DNA from: Sipunculus nudus
Lineage: Eukaryota > Annelida > Sipuncula > Golfingiida > Sipunculidae
DNA: 64,000 nucleotides
Assembly: GCA_026874595.1 (NCBI GenBank)
Contig: CM049310.1
Location: forward strand, 8,060,001 to 8,124,000
Direction: 5' to 3'
Within the stretch, counting starts at the first letter, position 1. The number at the start of each line of letters is the position of its first letter. Position numbers and translations under genes: made by a program. Below are positions 40,801 through 50,867 of this stretch, in pieces. The notes under the pieces are model-generated. The model was given only the letters and a program-made list of their open reading frames with translations, had not been told where the DNA came from and did no database searches.

Positions 40801-43800
40801 CATGAAAACAATTATGGTGATCTCTGCATTAGTTGTTCAGATACTTCAGCTTTTGTATCAAATTTTCCATTATTCTGAGCTGTACTTTGAATTGCCATAG
40901 CTCAAAGGATATGGGTAACAGAGACCTAATTTCAGGTGTCCATGGAGACTTATCATGGGTCTCCCTGTGTGTCAACAATGAAGATTCTAGGTCCAGTCCT
41001 TAGGATTTGTACCCTGTTGACAGATAACTACATCCTGAAAGGTCTCGAAAATAGAGAAAAAAAAATTTTTTTTAATTTGAAAAAATACAGGTGGCACCAC
41101 CAGTCTGCAGGTACTGATGAAACACCTCTTGATCAATATGTATGCCAAAAATCATGACCATCAGTGTTGTAGTTATTGAGATGTTGCAGTTTGTTTTTAT
41201 CAAATTTTCCATTATTCTGGGGGGTTATTGGGAGCCCCCCATAGCTCAAAGGATATGGGTAACAGAGACCTTATTTCAGGTTCCATGCAGACTTTTTATG
41301 GACCTCTCAGTGTGTCAAGAATGAAGATTCTAGGTCCAGTCCTTATGATTTGTGCCCTGTTAACAGCTGTTCACATTTTTAAATTCGTAAAAAATCTAAA
41401 AATTCAGGTGGCTCCACCAGTCTGCAGGAAGTGATGGAACATCTCATGATCAATACGTATGCCAAAAATCATGACCATCAGTCAAGTAGTTAATGAGATA
41501 TTGAAGTTTTTGTATGAAATTTTTGACTTTTCTGGGGGGTAATTTGGGGCCCCATAGCTCGAAGGATATGGGTAACAGAGATCTAATTTATGGTTTCCAA
41601 GGAGACTTTTAATAGGTTTCTCAGTGTGTCGAGAATGAAGATTCTAGGTCCAGCGGTTACGATTTGTGCCATGTTAACAGATGACAGCATCTTTAAACGT
41701 CTCAAAAATAGAGGAAAAATTTTTTTAAAAATCAAAAAATACAGGTGGCGCCACCAGTCTGCAGGAACTTATGGAACATCTCATGATCAATATGTATGCC
41801 AAAAATCATGACCATCAGTGTTGTAGTTATTGAGATATTGAAGTTTTTGTATGAAATTTTTTACCATTCTGGGGGGTACTTTGGGGCCCCATAGCTCGAA
41901 GGATATGGGTAACAGAGACCTAATTTCTGGTTTCCAAGGAGATTTTTCATGGACCTCTCAGTGTATCAAGAATTAAGATTCTAGGTCTAGGCTTTACGAT
42001 TTGTGCCTTGTTAACAGATGTTCACATTTTTAAAGGTCTCAAAAATAGAGAAAAAAATTTGTAAAAAATCGAAAAATACAGGTGGCGCCACCAGTCTGCA
42101 GGAAGTGATGGAACATCTCATGATCAATATGTATGCCAAAAATCATGACCATCAGTCAAGTAGTTAATGAGATATTGAAGTTTTTGTATGAAATTTTTGA
42201 CTTTTCTGGGGGGTACTTTGGGGCCCCATAGCTCGAAGGATATGGGTAACAGAGACCTAATTTCTGGTTTCCAAGGAGATTTTTCATAGACCTCTCAGAA
42301 TCCCAAGTTACAAGGTTCTAGGTTCAGCCGTTACGATTTGTGCCTGGTTAACGGACGGACAGACGGACGACGGACAAAGAGTGATCGCTATAGCTCAGAT
42401 GACTTTCAGTCAGCTGAGCTAAAAACACACTGATTCTAAAACTCTTTAGGAATTACAGGCTAAATATTTATACAGACTGATCACTCGTTAGATACAATCA
42501 TCAAGTGAACACAAGACTGTTCACAGTTATTTTGTATACCAATGGTATACCAACATTAGGGGGAATTAGATCATCGTGGTGATATATTTCAGATTTAATA
42601 TTGCTTATTTGGATCCAACATGTCAGGCAACAATTCTACATTCTTACAATTAAATGGTACATAGCACTATGTTTACATAAACTTATTTCATTATAAGACT
42701 AATTATGAAGTTATTAATTAAAAGTGTTGACCATCCCTTGTTTAACATGATCAAGTAAGTCACCAACAGCCAAACAGATTTCTATAGTATTCAAGTACGT
42801 CACCAGGTGGCAGTACCACCAGATGTAGCTACCTATCAGCTGAGCTACAGAATGTATACTCCAGCCTCATAAGATAAATCTTTATAATGAAATTAATATT
42901 TTTATGGTGTAAGTTCACAATTTTGGCTCTATTAAAATTGCCTTGGGTTTCACCATGGTAACTTGATAGGCAAGCATAATTTTGAGTTGTTTACAGTCTA
43001 ACATTTTATCACTGATATGTGGTCGCAGGTTTGAAATATCTGGTACTTACTAGTGAAGAGCCAACTACCAGATCATACATTTCAATGCCTGCATCAGCCA
43101 GTGCTACAGAAGCACAAGACACAGCACCTGCAAGGACTGAAATCAAATAAAGATATTTGTAAATGCAGGACATCACTCTCCAAACGAACAATATCATCAA
43201 CAAGTTGAGACAGGAACATCTGACCACAACAATAAAATATTTACTTTGTATAGTATGTTTGAACAGTTGTACTATCAAAGTCCATATTTACACACACAAA
43301 CAAACAGCCCATGTCACTTTAATTTTTAGAGCAGAATAATCCCTTGCAAAATTCCAATAAAATTACAGTAACATGTCTACATAACAACAGGTAGTTGGGA
43401 CATTCTCTTTTTAAAACAACAAATTGATAGATTTCCACACTGTATATACCTGACAGTATTGGACTTTTACTCACCACTTCCATTATTCTGTAAAACTGTT
43501 ACAAAAATATCCAGCCGAGCCTTTGGAAATTTATCCTGAAAAAAGGATATCAGCAGCTTAATATCATCTTCACATTTGATAAAATAATGAAAGAAACTAC
43601 AGTACAAATGTCACATAACTGTATATTATAACAAGCATATAAAAACCACATATTTTCCCAAATTTCCATCCTCCATTAAAGATACAAAGGTAAAAATATA
43701 TCAACATGACAAGACAAAACAAGCAAACCAAAGTATCATGTCTTAAATATCCTGTCATGAAGATAAGTAATATTATATTAGATTCTTTTTACCTAAGACA

Positions 43801-46800
43801 GCTAAAATTAATCACTGAGCAACAGTCATTGCTACTTACAAGATGTAGGTTTATCTTTATTTCCCCCAGTATGCAGATTTCAAATTTCTAAGAAACCTGC
43901 TTTATATGGGTGATTACTGACTGATAACAATTTAATGAAACAACCTGAACTTGTATAAACAGGGAAAAAAAGATGACGAATCACAAAATGACAACCACCA
44001 AATAGATATGGTGTAATCTCAAATACATACAGCATGAGCCAAGGAAGGCTATTTGTTTTTTGTTTTTTTTGTTCTGCCAGAATGTTAATTTAAGGTGAGG
44101 TGTTGACAAGAACAAAATTATTTGACAATACACACATATATATAATTTGTGTTCCTTCATAAGAATTTTAAATATCTAAGAAAATATATAATACAAATTA
44201 CACAAATTATGCTGTATAAGTTAGAAATAAGGTTATTAAGCAATAACAGCATTCTTTTATCTTAACATTAAATTCCTCACTAATCCAATCAGCCTATTGA
44301 AGTTTATATCATGAATACAATGGAAAAACTGACCAGACACACTGCAGGGGTCAATGCTTCCTCTAACAGCTGAGAGTATTCTTTGTCTTGGGAGTCCTGT
44401 TGATGCTGCCGCCGTTGGTAACAGGAGAATGTAGCATATTTCAACTCACAGCACAGCTGGCCTGACATGCTGAAATCTTCTCTCTTAGTCACTTCTCTTG
44501 GTCCGTATCTGAGGGGATGCCAATGAAAACATGATCAAACATACAAAGTGTGTTCTACATGTATCTAATGTGCATACACATTGTGTTTTTTAAGTTCAAC
44601 TTCCACATTTTAATTTAGTTTTATTTTTAATTCCATCTATATCATGAGACTGTGTTTAGACTTATTCCTTAATTTTAACAAAAAAGGCATCCTCATTTTA
44701 AGAGGACATCGGTTTCAGTTACCAGTTAGAATCTTTATGTTTATCACAAAAACTTATAGATTTTATTACAGGGTTTCATCTTTATCATGAAACATATTTC
44801 CTTCATCTGTATCATATTAAATCCTTTGTTATATGAGGCCTTAGTTATGTGACCAGAGCTTCATCTATATCATCATATAAGCTGGCACTGGTCCTAGGAC
44901 TCGGGCTTTGTCATATCATGATGATGATAAAGATTTAAGTGTAGTAAAAAATGAATATTATACTTTATAAACCTCTCAGTAACATTCTGAATTTTCTTTA
45001 AATAAAGCCCTACTTACACTGCAGACATGAGCTTTGTGTCACCCATTTCTATATAAGCTGACCCTCTGGCCTGGCTGATCACTCCTGTTTTAAGGACTGT
45101 AAAAAAATAAGAAAACATCTCTTTTAAAATAGCAGATTAACCACCAGTTTCATTAATCTTTAATCAGCTTAAATACTCTTACTAAAACTTACCTGATAAC
45201 AACATTCAAGAATTCACAAATGCATTTCTAGTAATAAATTCTTTAGGAATTAAAACTAGTTTAGGCACAAAATTGGTGAGTATAGGCTATCTTTTTTATT
45301 ATTATTTGTAGTAGTTATCACTTAATTGTATTAGAAATAATAAATTATCATCACATCAGACGGGATTACTGTGACAACATGTCAACTTGTGCCACTGATT
45401 CTGAACAAAGGATCTAAATCACTGACTTGAGGTCATTAATCATCAGGCTAATTATTACTAAGCCAAGATTTGACTAAAATGTACAGGTTCTTACAAATCG
45501 GCCTAATTTGGTCTGTCTTCCTGCCATCTTGTCTGCTCCCATCTTGTATCAACTGCAATAAAATATAGACATTTGAAAAGGCATGGATTTTTCATTTTGT
45601 CCCTATAAATATATCTTTTTAGAAGCTGACCATTTAACCTTTATTCCTGCTCCTTAATGTATTCTCAATGGAATGACAATAGTTCTTCCTGTACAATTTC
45701 AAATAGTCAGAGGGGGGGGGGGGGGGTAGGAGACCACATCCCTTTTATTTATTGGTATTATATTTTTTGGTGGCACAGAATTGTAGATCTACAGCCAGGA
45801 AGCAGTACAACTGGTACATATTGTAGCAAAACTTTCACATATTTTACATTTATATTTTACATGTACTATCCAGTATTATATTACTGGTAATATGAATACC
45901 ATGTACACAAAATTTACCTCAAGAATTGTAGATGTATTATTGACTGTTTGTTACAAGTTCAATATCATTAATAATATATTAATAATATCAATAAACTAGA
46001 ATACCGGTAGTCGACAAACGACTACATGTATCCGCCAAAATCTGAGTGGAACGGTTGAAGTGAGGCATGGATTGAGTGGCAAGGGGAAATGGAGTGAGGT
46101 GTGTTGCATATTAGCATGGATGTCTGCAGCCGAAATGTGTATGTAGGTTGCGCCACCTACCACAAATCCAGAAAGCTGTCCAAGTTGTATACATATGCAA
46201 AATTTTAGGCAGAAAAGTCAAACCACTACATGTATATGAGTAATTTTATCCCACAGCAGACAAACAGAAGGACACTGTGCAAAAATTATGGCAGGTGGCA
46301 CCACCAATTTTGTGTATGATTACGAGCTATGCGAGATCTATACACATGCAAATTTTCAGGGGGATATGTTCAACCAGTCCTGAGATATAAGCCTGAATGT
46401 CTGCAGTGTTAACATAAATGTAGGTGATGCTACCTGCCAAAAAATCGAGAAAGCTATGCAAGATGTATAAAAACGCAAAATTTTTAGGCAGATAAGTGAA
46501 ACCACTACAGGAATATGAGTGATTTTAGCCCACAGCAGACAAACAGACAGAGGCTGTGCAAAAATGGTTGCAGGTGGCCCCTCCAGTTTTGTGTATGATA
46601 AAGAGCTATGTGAGATCCAACACATGTAAAATTTTGGCCCAATTGGTCAAACAGTTCCCGAGATATGAGCTTGAATGTCTGCAGTGTAAACTAGAATGTA
46701 GGTGGCACCACCTGTCATAAAATCAAGAAAGCTGTCCATGATGTATAAACCTGCAAAGTTCTAGGTAGTTATGTCAAATCACTACAGAGATATGAGTGAT

Positions 46801-47967
46801 TTTAGCCCATGGCACACAAACATAAAATACACATGCAAAATTTTGGCCCAATCACCAAACGGTTCCCGAGATATGAGTTTGAATGTCTGCAGTGTAAACT
46901 AGAATGTAGGTGGCGCCACTTGTCATAAAATCAAGAAAGCTGTCCAGGATGTATAAAACTGCAAAAATTTTAAGCAGATATGTCAAACCACTGCAAAGAT
47001 ATCCCACGGCAGACAAACAGATGGATGCTGTGCAAAAATGGTTGCAGGTGGCACCACCAGTTTTGTGTATGATAAAGAGCTATGTGAGATCTACACACAT
47101 GCAAAATTTTGGCCCAATCGGTCCCTGAGATATGAGCTTGGATGTCTGCAGCGTGAACGTGAATGTCGGTGGCGCCATCTGTCAAGAAAGCTATCCAGGA
47201 TGTATATGCATGCAGAATTTCAAGTGAATTAGTCAAACCGCTGCAGAGATATGGGTGATTTTAACCCAAGGCAGATGAACAGATGGACACTGTGCAAAAA
47301 TGGTTGCCACCATTTTTTGTGTATGTTATAAAGCTATCCAAGGGCTACATTATATAAAATTTTTATCCTGATTGGTCAAACGGTTCCCAAGATATGTGGG
47401 TTTATGTATGGAAACAGACGAACAAATGGACGCTAGGCAGAGAGGAAACGTCAGACGTCAAAACAAAGTAGGGGCCCAGCAGTTCACATGTGACCCGAAC
47501 ATAATCCAAGGTTTTGTAAAATTCTGCCCAGCGGTTACGGAGGAGTTCTCGGCACACCTACGTGGCGGCAGGGGCGGCAGTGGGCTGAAAACATAGTATC
47601 CGCAAAACTCTGTTTTGGCGGATACAATAAAGTTCCTTAATTGCTAACTATAACTTATTGGGTTGGGTTTCTGACATAAATTTCCAGGGAAATCTTATCT
47701 GGAATTAGATGCCTAATTTCCTGTTCTCTATGGCTTTCATTTCCTAGACGGAAAGCGTGTCTGCCTGTGCAGAAAGAGGTGTTATTTTCACAGTGGATCA
47801 AGTTTGAAATGCCTATAAATTCTCGTATTATCGCCCTAATCCACGCTTGCTCTGGGAGCTGACATTACCGTTTGACATTTTCCTGTTTTCTGTAGCGTTT
47901 CCCCGGCATATACAGAGGGGTTGATTGATGATTCTGGAACGGGCAATCGTCTGGTATCAGTTGGCAT
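31758..47967 (-). CDS. EXOSC6: EXOSC6 / MTR3, exosome complex RNase PH-like subunit (9 exons, 277 aa)
   Basis: MTR3 is a non-catalytic RNase PH-fold subunit of the RNA exosome. In known exosomes it pairs with RRP42 in the six-subunit ring that channels RNA to the nucleases, in nucleus and cytoplasm. Coding exons, high to low coordinate: 47967-47869, 45552-45495, 45096-45018, 44508-44334, 43535-43475, 43136-43051, 33983-33924, 33692-33579, 31859-31758. They total 834 nt, every intron is GT-AG, and the phases join exactly. The start MPTDTRR (residues 1-7) fits the family start MPxDxRR. Other family blocks are DQIRPIFLKTG (47-57), GSAYIEMGDTK (64-74), GQLCCELKYA (95-104), the hallmark ALADAGIEMYDLVVG (169-183), GLITVGFMPSLHQ (about 215-227) and the C-terminal FPVLQQ (256-261). 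The human protein is 272 aa, so the length is typical. No frameshift or internal stop was found. Assigned by recognising the family; no search was run. Confidence 0.95.
31832..32650 (-). repeat. 58-bp tandem array of 3' splice-site modules in EXOSC6 intron 8
   Basis: Fourteen units of 58 bp (one of 59 bp) begin near 31835, 31893, 31951, 32009, 32067, 32125, 32183, 32241, 32299, 32357, 32416, 32474, 32532 and 32590. Read on the gene strand, each unit holds a TTAAT or CTAAT branch-point-like motif, the pyrimidine-rich TCTCTGTTTTCTGTTTG, CAG, and the first 28 nt of exon 9. The lowest-coordinate unit contains the real exon 9 junction; the others are tandem copies. Every copy keeps its AG. Intron 8 also carries a retrotransposon fragment above 33060. 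Confidence 0.95.
33060..33480 (-). mobile_element. Non-LTR retrotransposon 3' end in EXOSC6 intron 8
   Basis: The minus strand has a short decayed frame ending IFKKQLKTHLFIKAYDF, the usual LINE C-terminal pattern, followed by an AT-rich UTR and an (ATT)n tail at 33060-33080. The TTTATATAGTGTAAAA end resembles LINE/SINE 3' tails common in marine animals. It is in the same orientation as the gene. Confidence 0.55.
33579..33692 (-). CDS. EXOSC6: EXOSC6 coding exon 8
   Basis: A 114-nt, phase 0-0 exon covering residues 207-244. It contains GLITVGFMPSLHQVSLLSQHG, equivalent to human [20 protein letters not shown]. Acceptor TTTTTTTTCAG, donor GTACCT. Intron 7 before it is only 231 bp. Confidence 0.95.
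33924..33983 (-). CDS. EXOSC6: EXOSC6 coding exon 7
   Basis: A 60-nt, phase 0-0 exon covering residues 187-206, RLHGEDRLTDPSDQEEYKPQ. It corresponds to the acidic DPTxxEE segment before the C-terminal half of the fold. Acceptor TTTTGTTTCAG, donor GTAAGG. Confidence 0.9.
35035..35640. repeat. Degenerate tandem repeat, CTGCACTGAGTGAACTC type
   Basis: Units of roughly 30-40 bp reading CTGCACTGAGTGAACTCTTG then ACCTG recur about eight times. A longer block with GCTATAAATAGATCCAG recurs at about 35200 and 35370. The repeat ends near a unit carrying CATGAGGTGATCACATG. Confidence 0.75.
36060..38275 (+). repeat. Dispersed monomer-built element, family with GGTCAATGCAGGTGG
   Basis: Repeated blocks around 36060, 36510 and 37800 share AGGTGGCACCACC-like cores, then TATATGACTCATGTGACC and GCATAAAATTTGGTGATG. 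Ends of units read GGGTTAACGTACAGACGACGG (with small differences) at about 36900 and 38225. It is directly followed by the palindrome TGACCCATGGGTCA (38276-38289). No ORF of note. Confidence 0.75.
38451..40060 (+). mobile_element. Hairpin-ended element, copy A (about 280-bp internal monomers)
   Basis: Starts ACTAGAATACGGGTAG and has GTATCTGCCAAAA near the left end. It ends in ATCCACAAAACTTCGTTTTGGCGGGT, broken here as GTATCCACAAAAC plus GTTTTGGCGGGTAC, a terminal hairpin. Five internal monomers are marked by [GA]CTGTGCAAA at 38721, 38983, 39269, 39547 and 39825. Each carries AGGTGGCGCCACC-type cores. No transposase; aligned with copy B at 45996-47625. Confidence 0.8.
40064..42425 (+). repeat. 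Seven ~337-bp monomers ending in a CTCAG hairpin
   Basis: TATGGGTAACAGAGA recurs at 40231, 40571, 40910, 41254, 41567, 41904 and 42241, a period of about 313-344 bp. Each unit has ACAGGTGGCGCCACCAGTC or a close variant. The block ends with GACGGACAAAGAGTGATCGC followed by the hairpin TAGCTCAG...CTGAGCTA (42391-42422) and AAAAA. The same end occurs at 57799-57833 and, inverted, at 60604. Confidence 0.85.
43051..43136 (-). CDS. EXOSC6: EXOSC6 coding exon 6
   Basis: An 86-nt exon that completes V158 and encodes residues 159-186. It includes the strongest family signature, ALADAGIEMYDLVVG. Acceptor TTGATTTCAG, donor GTAAGT, ends in phase 0. A 9.1-kb repeat-filled intron follows. Confidence 0.96.
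43475..43535 (-). CDS. EXOSC6: EXOSC6 coding exon 5
   Basis: A 61-nt exon covering residues 138-157, DKFPKARLDIFVTVLQNNGS, plus one base. It matches the family pattern YPRAQLEVxxxxLEDGG. Acceptor TTTTTTTCAG, donor GTGAGT. Confidence 0.94.
44334..44508 (-). CDS. EXOSC6: EXOSC6 coding exon 4
   Basis: A 175-nt exon covering residues 79-137. It begins with the YGPRE block that follows the GxTK strand and continues through GQLCCELKYATFSCYQRR to the helix EEALTPAVCL, the counterpart of human EALEPAVRL. Acceptor CCCCTCAG, donor GTCAGT, ends in phase 0. The Q/D-rich linker at residues 113-122 replaces the variable loop seen in vertebrates. Confidence 0.95.
45018..45096 (-). CDS. EXOSC6: EXOSC6 coding exon 3
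   Basis: A 79-nt exon with acceptor TTTTTTTACAG and donor GTAAGT. It completes F53 and encodes LKTGVISQARGSAYIEMG and onward to residue 78. This is the first strand region of the RNase PH fold, and the GSAYIE motif is conserved with human MTR3 (GSAYLE). Confidence 0.95.
45495..45552 (-). CDS. EXOSC6: EXOSC6 coding exon 2
   Basis: A 58-nt exon with acceptor TTTTATTGCAG and donor GTAAGA. It encodes residues 34-52 and ends ...TDQIRPI plus the first base of F53. The conserved IRPIF block just before the RNase PH fold is completed only across this junction, which supports both splice sites. Confidence 0.92.
45996..47625 (+). mobile_element. Hairpin-ended element, copy B, in EXOSC6 intron 1
   Basis: The left end ACTAGAATACCGGTAG contains the hairpin GTAGTCG-ACAAA-CGACTAC and GTATCCGCCAAAA. 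The right end is the hairpin GTATCCGCAAAAC-TCT-GTTTTGGCGGATAC (47596-47625). The outer ends therefore also form inverted repeats. About four to five monomers with GGTGGCGCCACC-type cores lie between. No coding capacity. Confidence 0.82.
47473..47796 (+). repeat. Direct repeat downstream of EXOSC6 exon 1 (original copy)
   Basis: 324 bp comprising the right end of copy B plus about 170 bp of adjacent sequence (AAGTTCCTTAATTGC to TTATTTTCACAGTGG). The whole block recurs at 48495-48807. Confidence 0.9.
47869..47967 (-). CDS. EXOSC6: EXOSC6 coding exon 1
   Basis: Encodes residues 1-33, beginning MPTDTRRLPVPESS, which matches the conserved MTR3 N-terminus. The ATG at 47967-47965 has A at -3. The exon ends in phase 0 at a GTAATG donor (47868 downwards). 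The frame stays open upstream to another ATG at 48054-48052, which would add 29 residues. I prefer the inner start because family members begin MPxDxRR. Confidence 0.9.
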
Positions 47968-48170
47968 TATGTATGACTTCAACACGGCCGGCGCGACAAC
48001 ATGCGTTTTCAGATGAGAGTCTGTGATTTGTGTCAATTCGGACAACGGCGACATCTACCGACTAATAAGGAAATCAAAGGACAGCGCAACGCTAGTCTCT
48101 CCAACAGATGCCAGGTGCCGCTACCGCTGAGCGCAGCGCTGGCAAATGTGGCCGCTAGTGGCGCAAACAT
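47968..48170 (-). promoter_or_regulatory. EXOSC6: Likely 5' UTR / promoter region of EXOSC6
   Basis: This stretch upstream of exon 1 is richer in GC and CpG than its surroundings (for example GCGCAGCGCTGG and GGCCGGCGCG near 47990-48140). It has no TATA box that I can place. It is assigned by position only, and the transcription start cannot be read from the sequence. Confidence 0.3.
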
Positions 48171-48466
48171 ATCATAAATTGTTCTTTCTTGTTTCTTGAA
48201 TGGAGTCTGAATGTTCGGGCTATGGCAGCTGGTGAACCCACACAATTTCTGTTGGTACATGTATGGTCCATGCAGTGCTGATGGTCAAAGGGCCACTTTA
48301 AATGCATTATTTCTGCTCTGGTCTGCAGTATGCGAAGTTCGAAATAACAATCAGTGGAAAGCTTGAAACCCATAATGGAATTTAAAGTGGAGTGCTTGTA
48401 ATTAATGCTTGAAAGACAAACGTGTGCATGCAAATTAATTAAAATTTATGTATGTTATTTACAGAA

Positions 48467-48970
48467 GCGGATCCAGAAGAGGGATGGTCCAGTCGGCCCA
48501 GCAGTTCACATGTGACCCGAACATAATCCCAGGTTTCGTAAAATTCTGCCCAGCGGTTACGTAGTTCTCCGGCGGCGGCGACAGGGGCGGCGGTGGGCTG
48601 AAAACAGTATCCGCAAAACTCTGTTTTGGCTGATACAATAAAGTTCCTTAATTGCTAATTATAATTTATTGGGTTGGGTTTCTCACATAAATTTCCAGGG
48701 GAATCTTATCTGGAATTAGATGCATAATATCCTGTTCTCTATGGCTTTCATTTCCTAGACGGAGAGCGTGTCTGCCTGTGCAGAAAGAGGTGTTATTTTC
48801 ATAGTGGCACCCCCCCCCCCCTTCAAACTTTATTAAGGGTTTCAGGACGATGTTTGTGGCTTCGATACCTCCCCCCTCCAAAACACACACACTTTCAGCA
48901 CCTGGGGACCTTCTTTTAGTTTTTTTTTTCATTTGTCCTCATGGGGTGGACCCCTCCTTTTCCTAAATCC
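48467..48970. mobile_element. Small GATCCAG-ended repeat interrupted by the duplication
   Basis: The left end GGATCCAGAAGAGGGATGG (48469-48487) and the right part from the C-run at 48808 to CCTAAATCCTGGAT match the uninterrupted element at 59755-59945. The 313-bp duplicated block lies between them. Confidence 0.65.
48495..48807 (+). repeat. Direct repeat upstream of EXOSC6 exon 1 (second copy)
   Basis: About 313 bp nearly identical to 47473-47796. Since it includes sequence beyond the mobile element's end, it is a segmental duplication rather than an independent insertion. It sits inside a small repeat (48467-48960) that is uninterrupted at 59755-59945. Confidence 0.88.
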
Positions 48971-48979
48971 TGGATACGA

Positions 48980-50600
48980 TTTATTCATATAATGTAAAAA
49001 CTAAAATCTCTAAATGACGCATATCTCAATCTGAAAACCAATATTAGTTAATGGTAAAGTTGAATTTTAATCACGAAAAGTGTGTTTAAAGAGTATATAT
49101 GCCTAATAAGATAAAGACCCGGTTGGAAAACACATAAGGCTAAGAGAAAATATATTAGCAGACATGAGTGGGGGGGGGGGGGATATAGAAAGACACATAC
49201 ACACACACAGCTTGAAAACGCCTCGAATCCTTTTTTTTTCAAGAGAAATATTTTATTTCCTTTTCTCGTGTCAAATATAATTAAAGGGACATAATCAGGA
49301 GCAATATTATGCCTATTCTTTCACAGTAACAGTTCAGTTTTGCTTAATATATACAACAGTTTTCCAGCAAATGCACCCCAGCACATAGTCTTAGTATTGC
49401 ATACGGATGTTTAAGACCTTGTTATGGCTCTACGTGTTGGTAAACACAGTCCACTTGTGTCTGTTTACCCTAACAAGGCCGCGTGACCGGAATTCTGATT
49501 GTTAGCCGCAACACCCGATGTTTCAGCCAGCGCGACATGTATGACATTTTTTAGGCCAGGTTAGTCAGTGGATCTCCTGATTGACACGAGTTGTGGTCGG
49601 GCATCACACGCGCTGTGTTTATGTTGACACATGTGATCGCGCCCGGTCCGCTGTTTTTATCATTCGTTTACAGGAGTAAGCAAACGGTTTCATTGCATTT
49701 TTTGGTAGATACAGATTTATTTTAAAGGGAAGAACGTACCTTTCGTGTTAATTCAACATGCTTTTCAGGTGGTTGGGCACCTTTAAACGTATATGCTATG
49801 TAGTTTTGAAGTCAAAGGGGCACCTTAATTATAGTGTAATATAAATGTTATATTCGGCTATTCAGTTGGAGTTAATGGTCTAAGCACGTGACCTGCGAGT
49901 ACTAATGCAAGCCATTGTGACAATAAATTTTCCATGAAAACTATATGTGCAAATTGATTTTGCTGTTAAAAAAAAGTAAAAAGGCTTGATTAAACAAACT
50001 TTTCTAGAATTTCCGTTACTTGACCTGTTAATGAAATAGGCCGGTCGTTACTTGGATCATCTTTACTGCTCTAGTCAGCAGTGATTTCCCCAGTTGAATG
50101 GTTAAATATATGATCTAAAGAGGGTGCAGTTTGATGACTTTTCCCTTTATCAATCAAATTGACATTCTAAGTATATATATATGTGTGTCATCTGTCATCC
50201 TCCATTGCAGTTTAAAAGTTGTATGGATATAGCAATCAATTTTAAATGACTCATAATGTGAGATTATAAAGTGATTGCAATCGAACTATTCACGCAATAC
50301 CTTAATATTATTGCTAAACGTCCCCATAAAAAAACTCTGAATCAATCGGTGTCAAACCTGTATAGCTAATTTATGTCATGCGTCGCCTCCATGATAACTC
50401 AAATGACATGCCGTGATGGAAAAAGGGTTTTGAGAAAAAGGAAGTAAATGAAAAAAATCTTCAATAGAAAGTTTATTTACAAAGAATGTGATTAAAGTTA
50501 ATTATTGTTCAATTGTCCTTGTTATTTAAAACAATATTTGTTGTTATTTTAACAGTTAATATCTTGTGTAACATTTTGTTTGTTCTGTTTAATCACCCTA
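48980..50600. other. Stretch with no recognised gene
   Basis: Contains a run of 13 G at 49170 and a short (AT)n near 50172. No frame of note. Confidence 0.45.
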
Positions 50601-50805
50601 GCCTCGGCTGCCTAATTTAAAAGTGAGCCGAGAACGACACAGTCGGCGGGGCGAAGTGCCTCGGCTGCCCAATTTAAAAGTGAGCCGAAAACGACACAGT
50701 CGGTGGGGCGTGGTCAAGTGCTTTGGCCGCCTAATTTAAAAGTGAGCCGAGAAAGACACAGTCGGCGGGGCGTAGTCACTGAGTGCCTCGGCTGCCTAAT
50801 TTAAA
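50601..50805. repeat. 57-65-bp tandem repeat, about 3.5 units
   Basis: Units begin GCCTCGGCTGCCTAATTTAA at about 50601, 50658, 50720 and 50785. They continue AAGTGAGCCGA, then CGACACAGTCGGCGGGGCG. Much GC-richer than its surroundings. Confidence 0.9.
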
Positions 50806-50867
50806 AGTGAAAATTTTCCGTACCTAAGATACCTTCGGTCGGGTACACAAATTAACCACCATTAACT

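Larger units (their letters stand above)
33984..43050 (-). other. EXOSC6 intron 6, 9.1 kb of packed repeats
   Basis: By far the largest intron of the gene. It holds, in order of coordinate, a fragment near 34622-34985, a short-period array at 35035-35640, three monomer-built elements (36060-38275, 38451-40060, 40064-42425), and little unique sequence beside the exons. Confidence 0.8.

Noticed and set aside
47836-48054. Single-exon gene of 72 codons at this place
   Set aside because: The conserved part is EXOSC6 exon 1 with a donor at 47868. The frame beyond the donor is intron.
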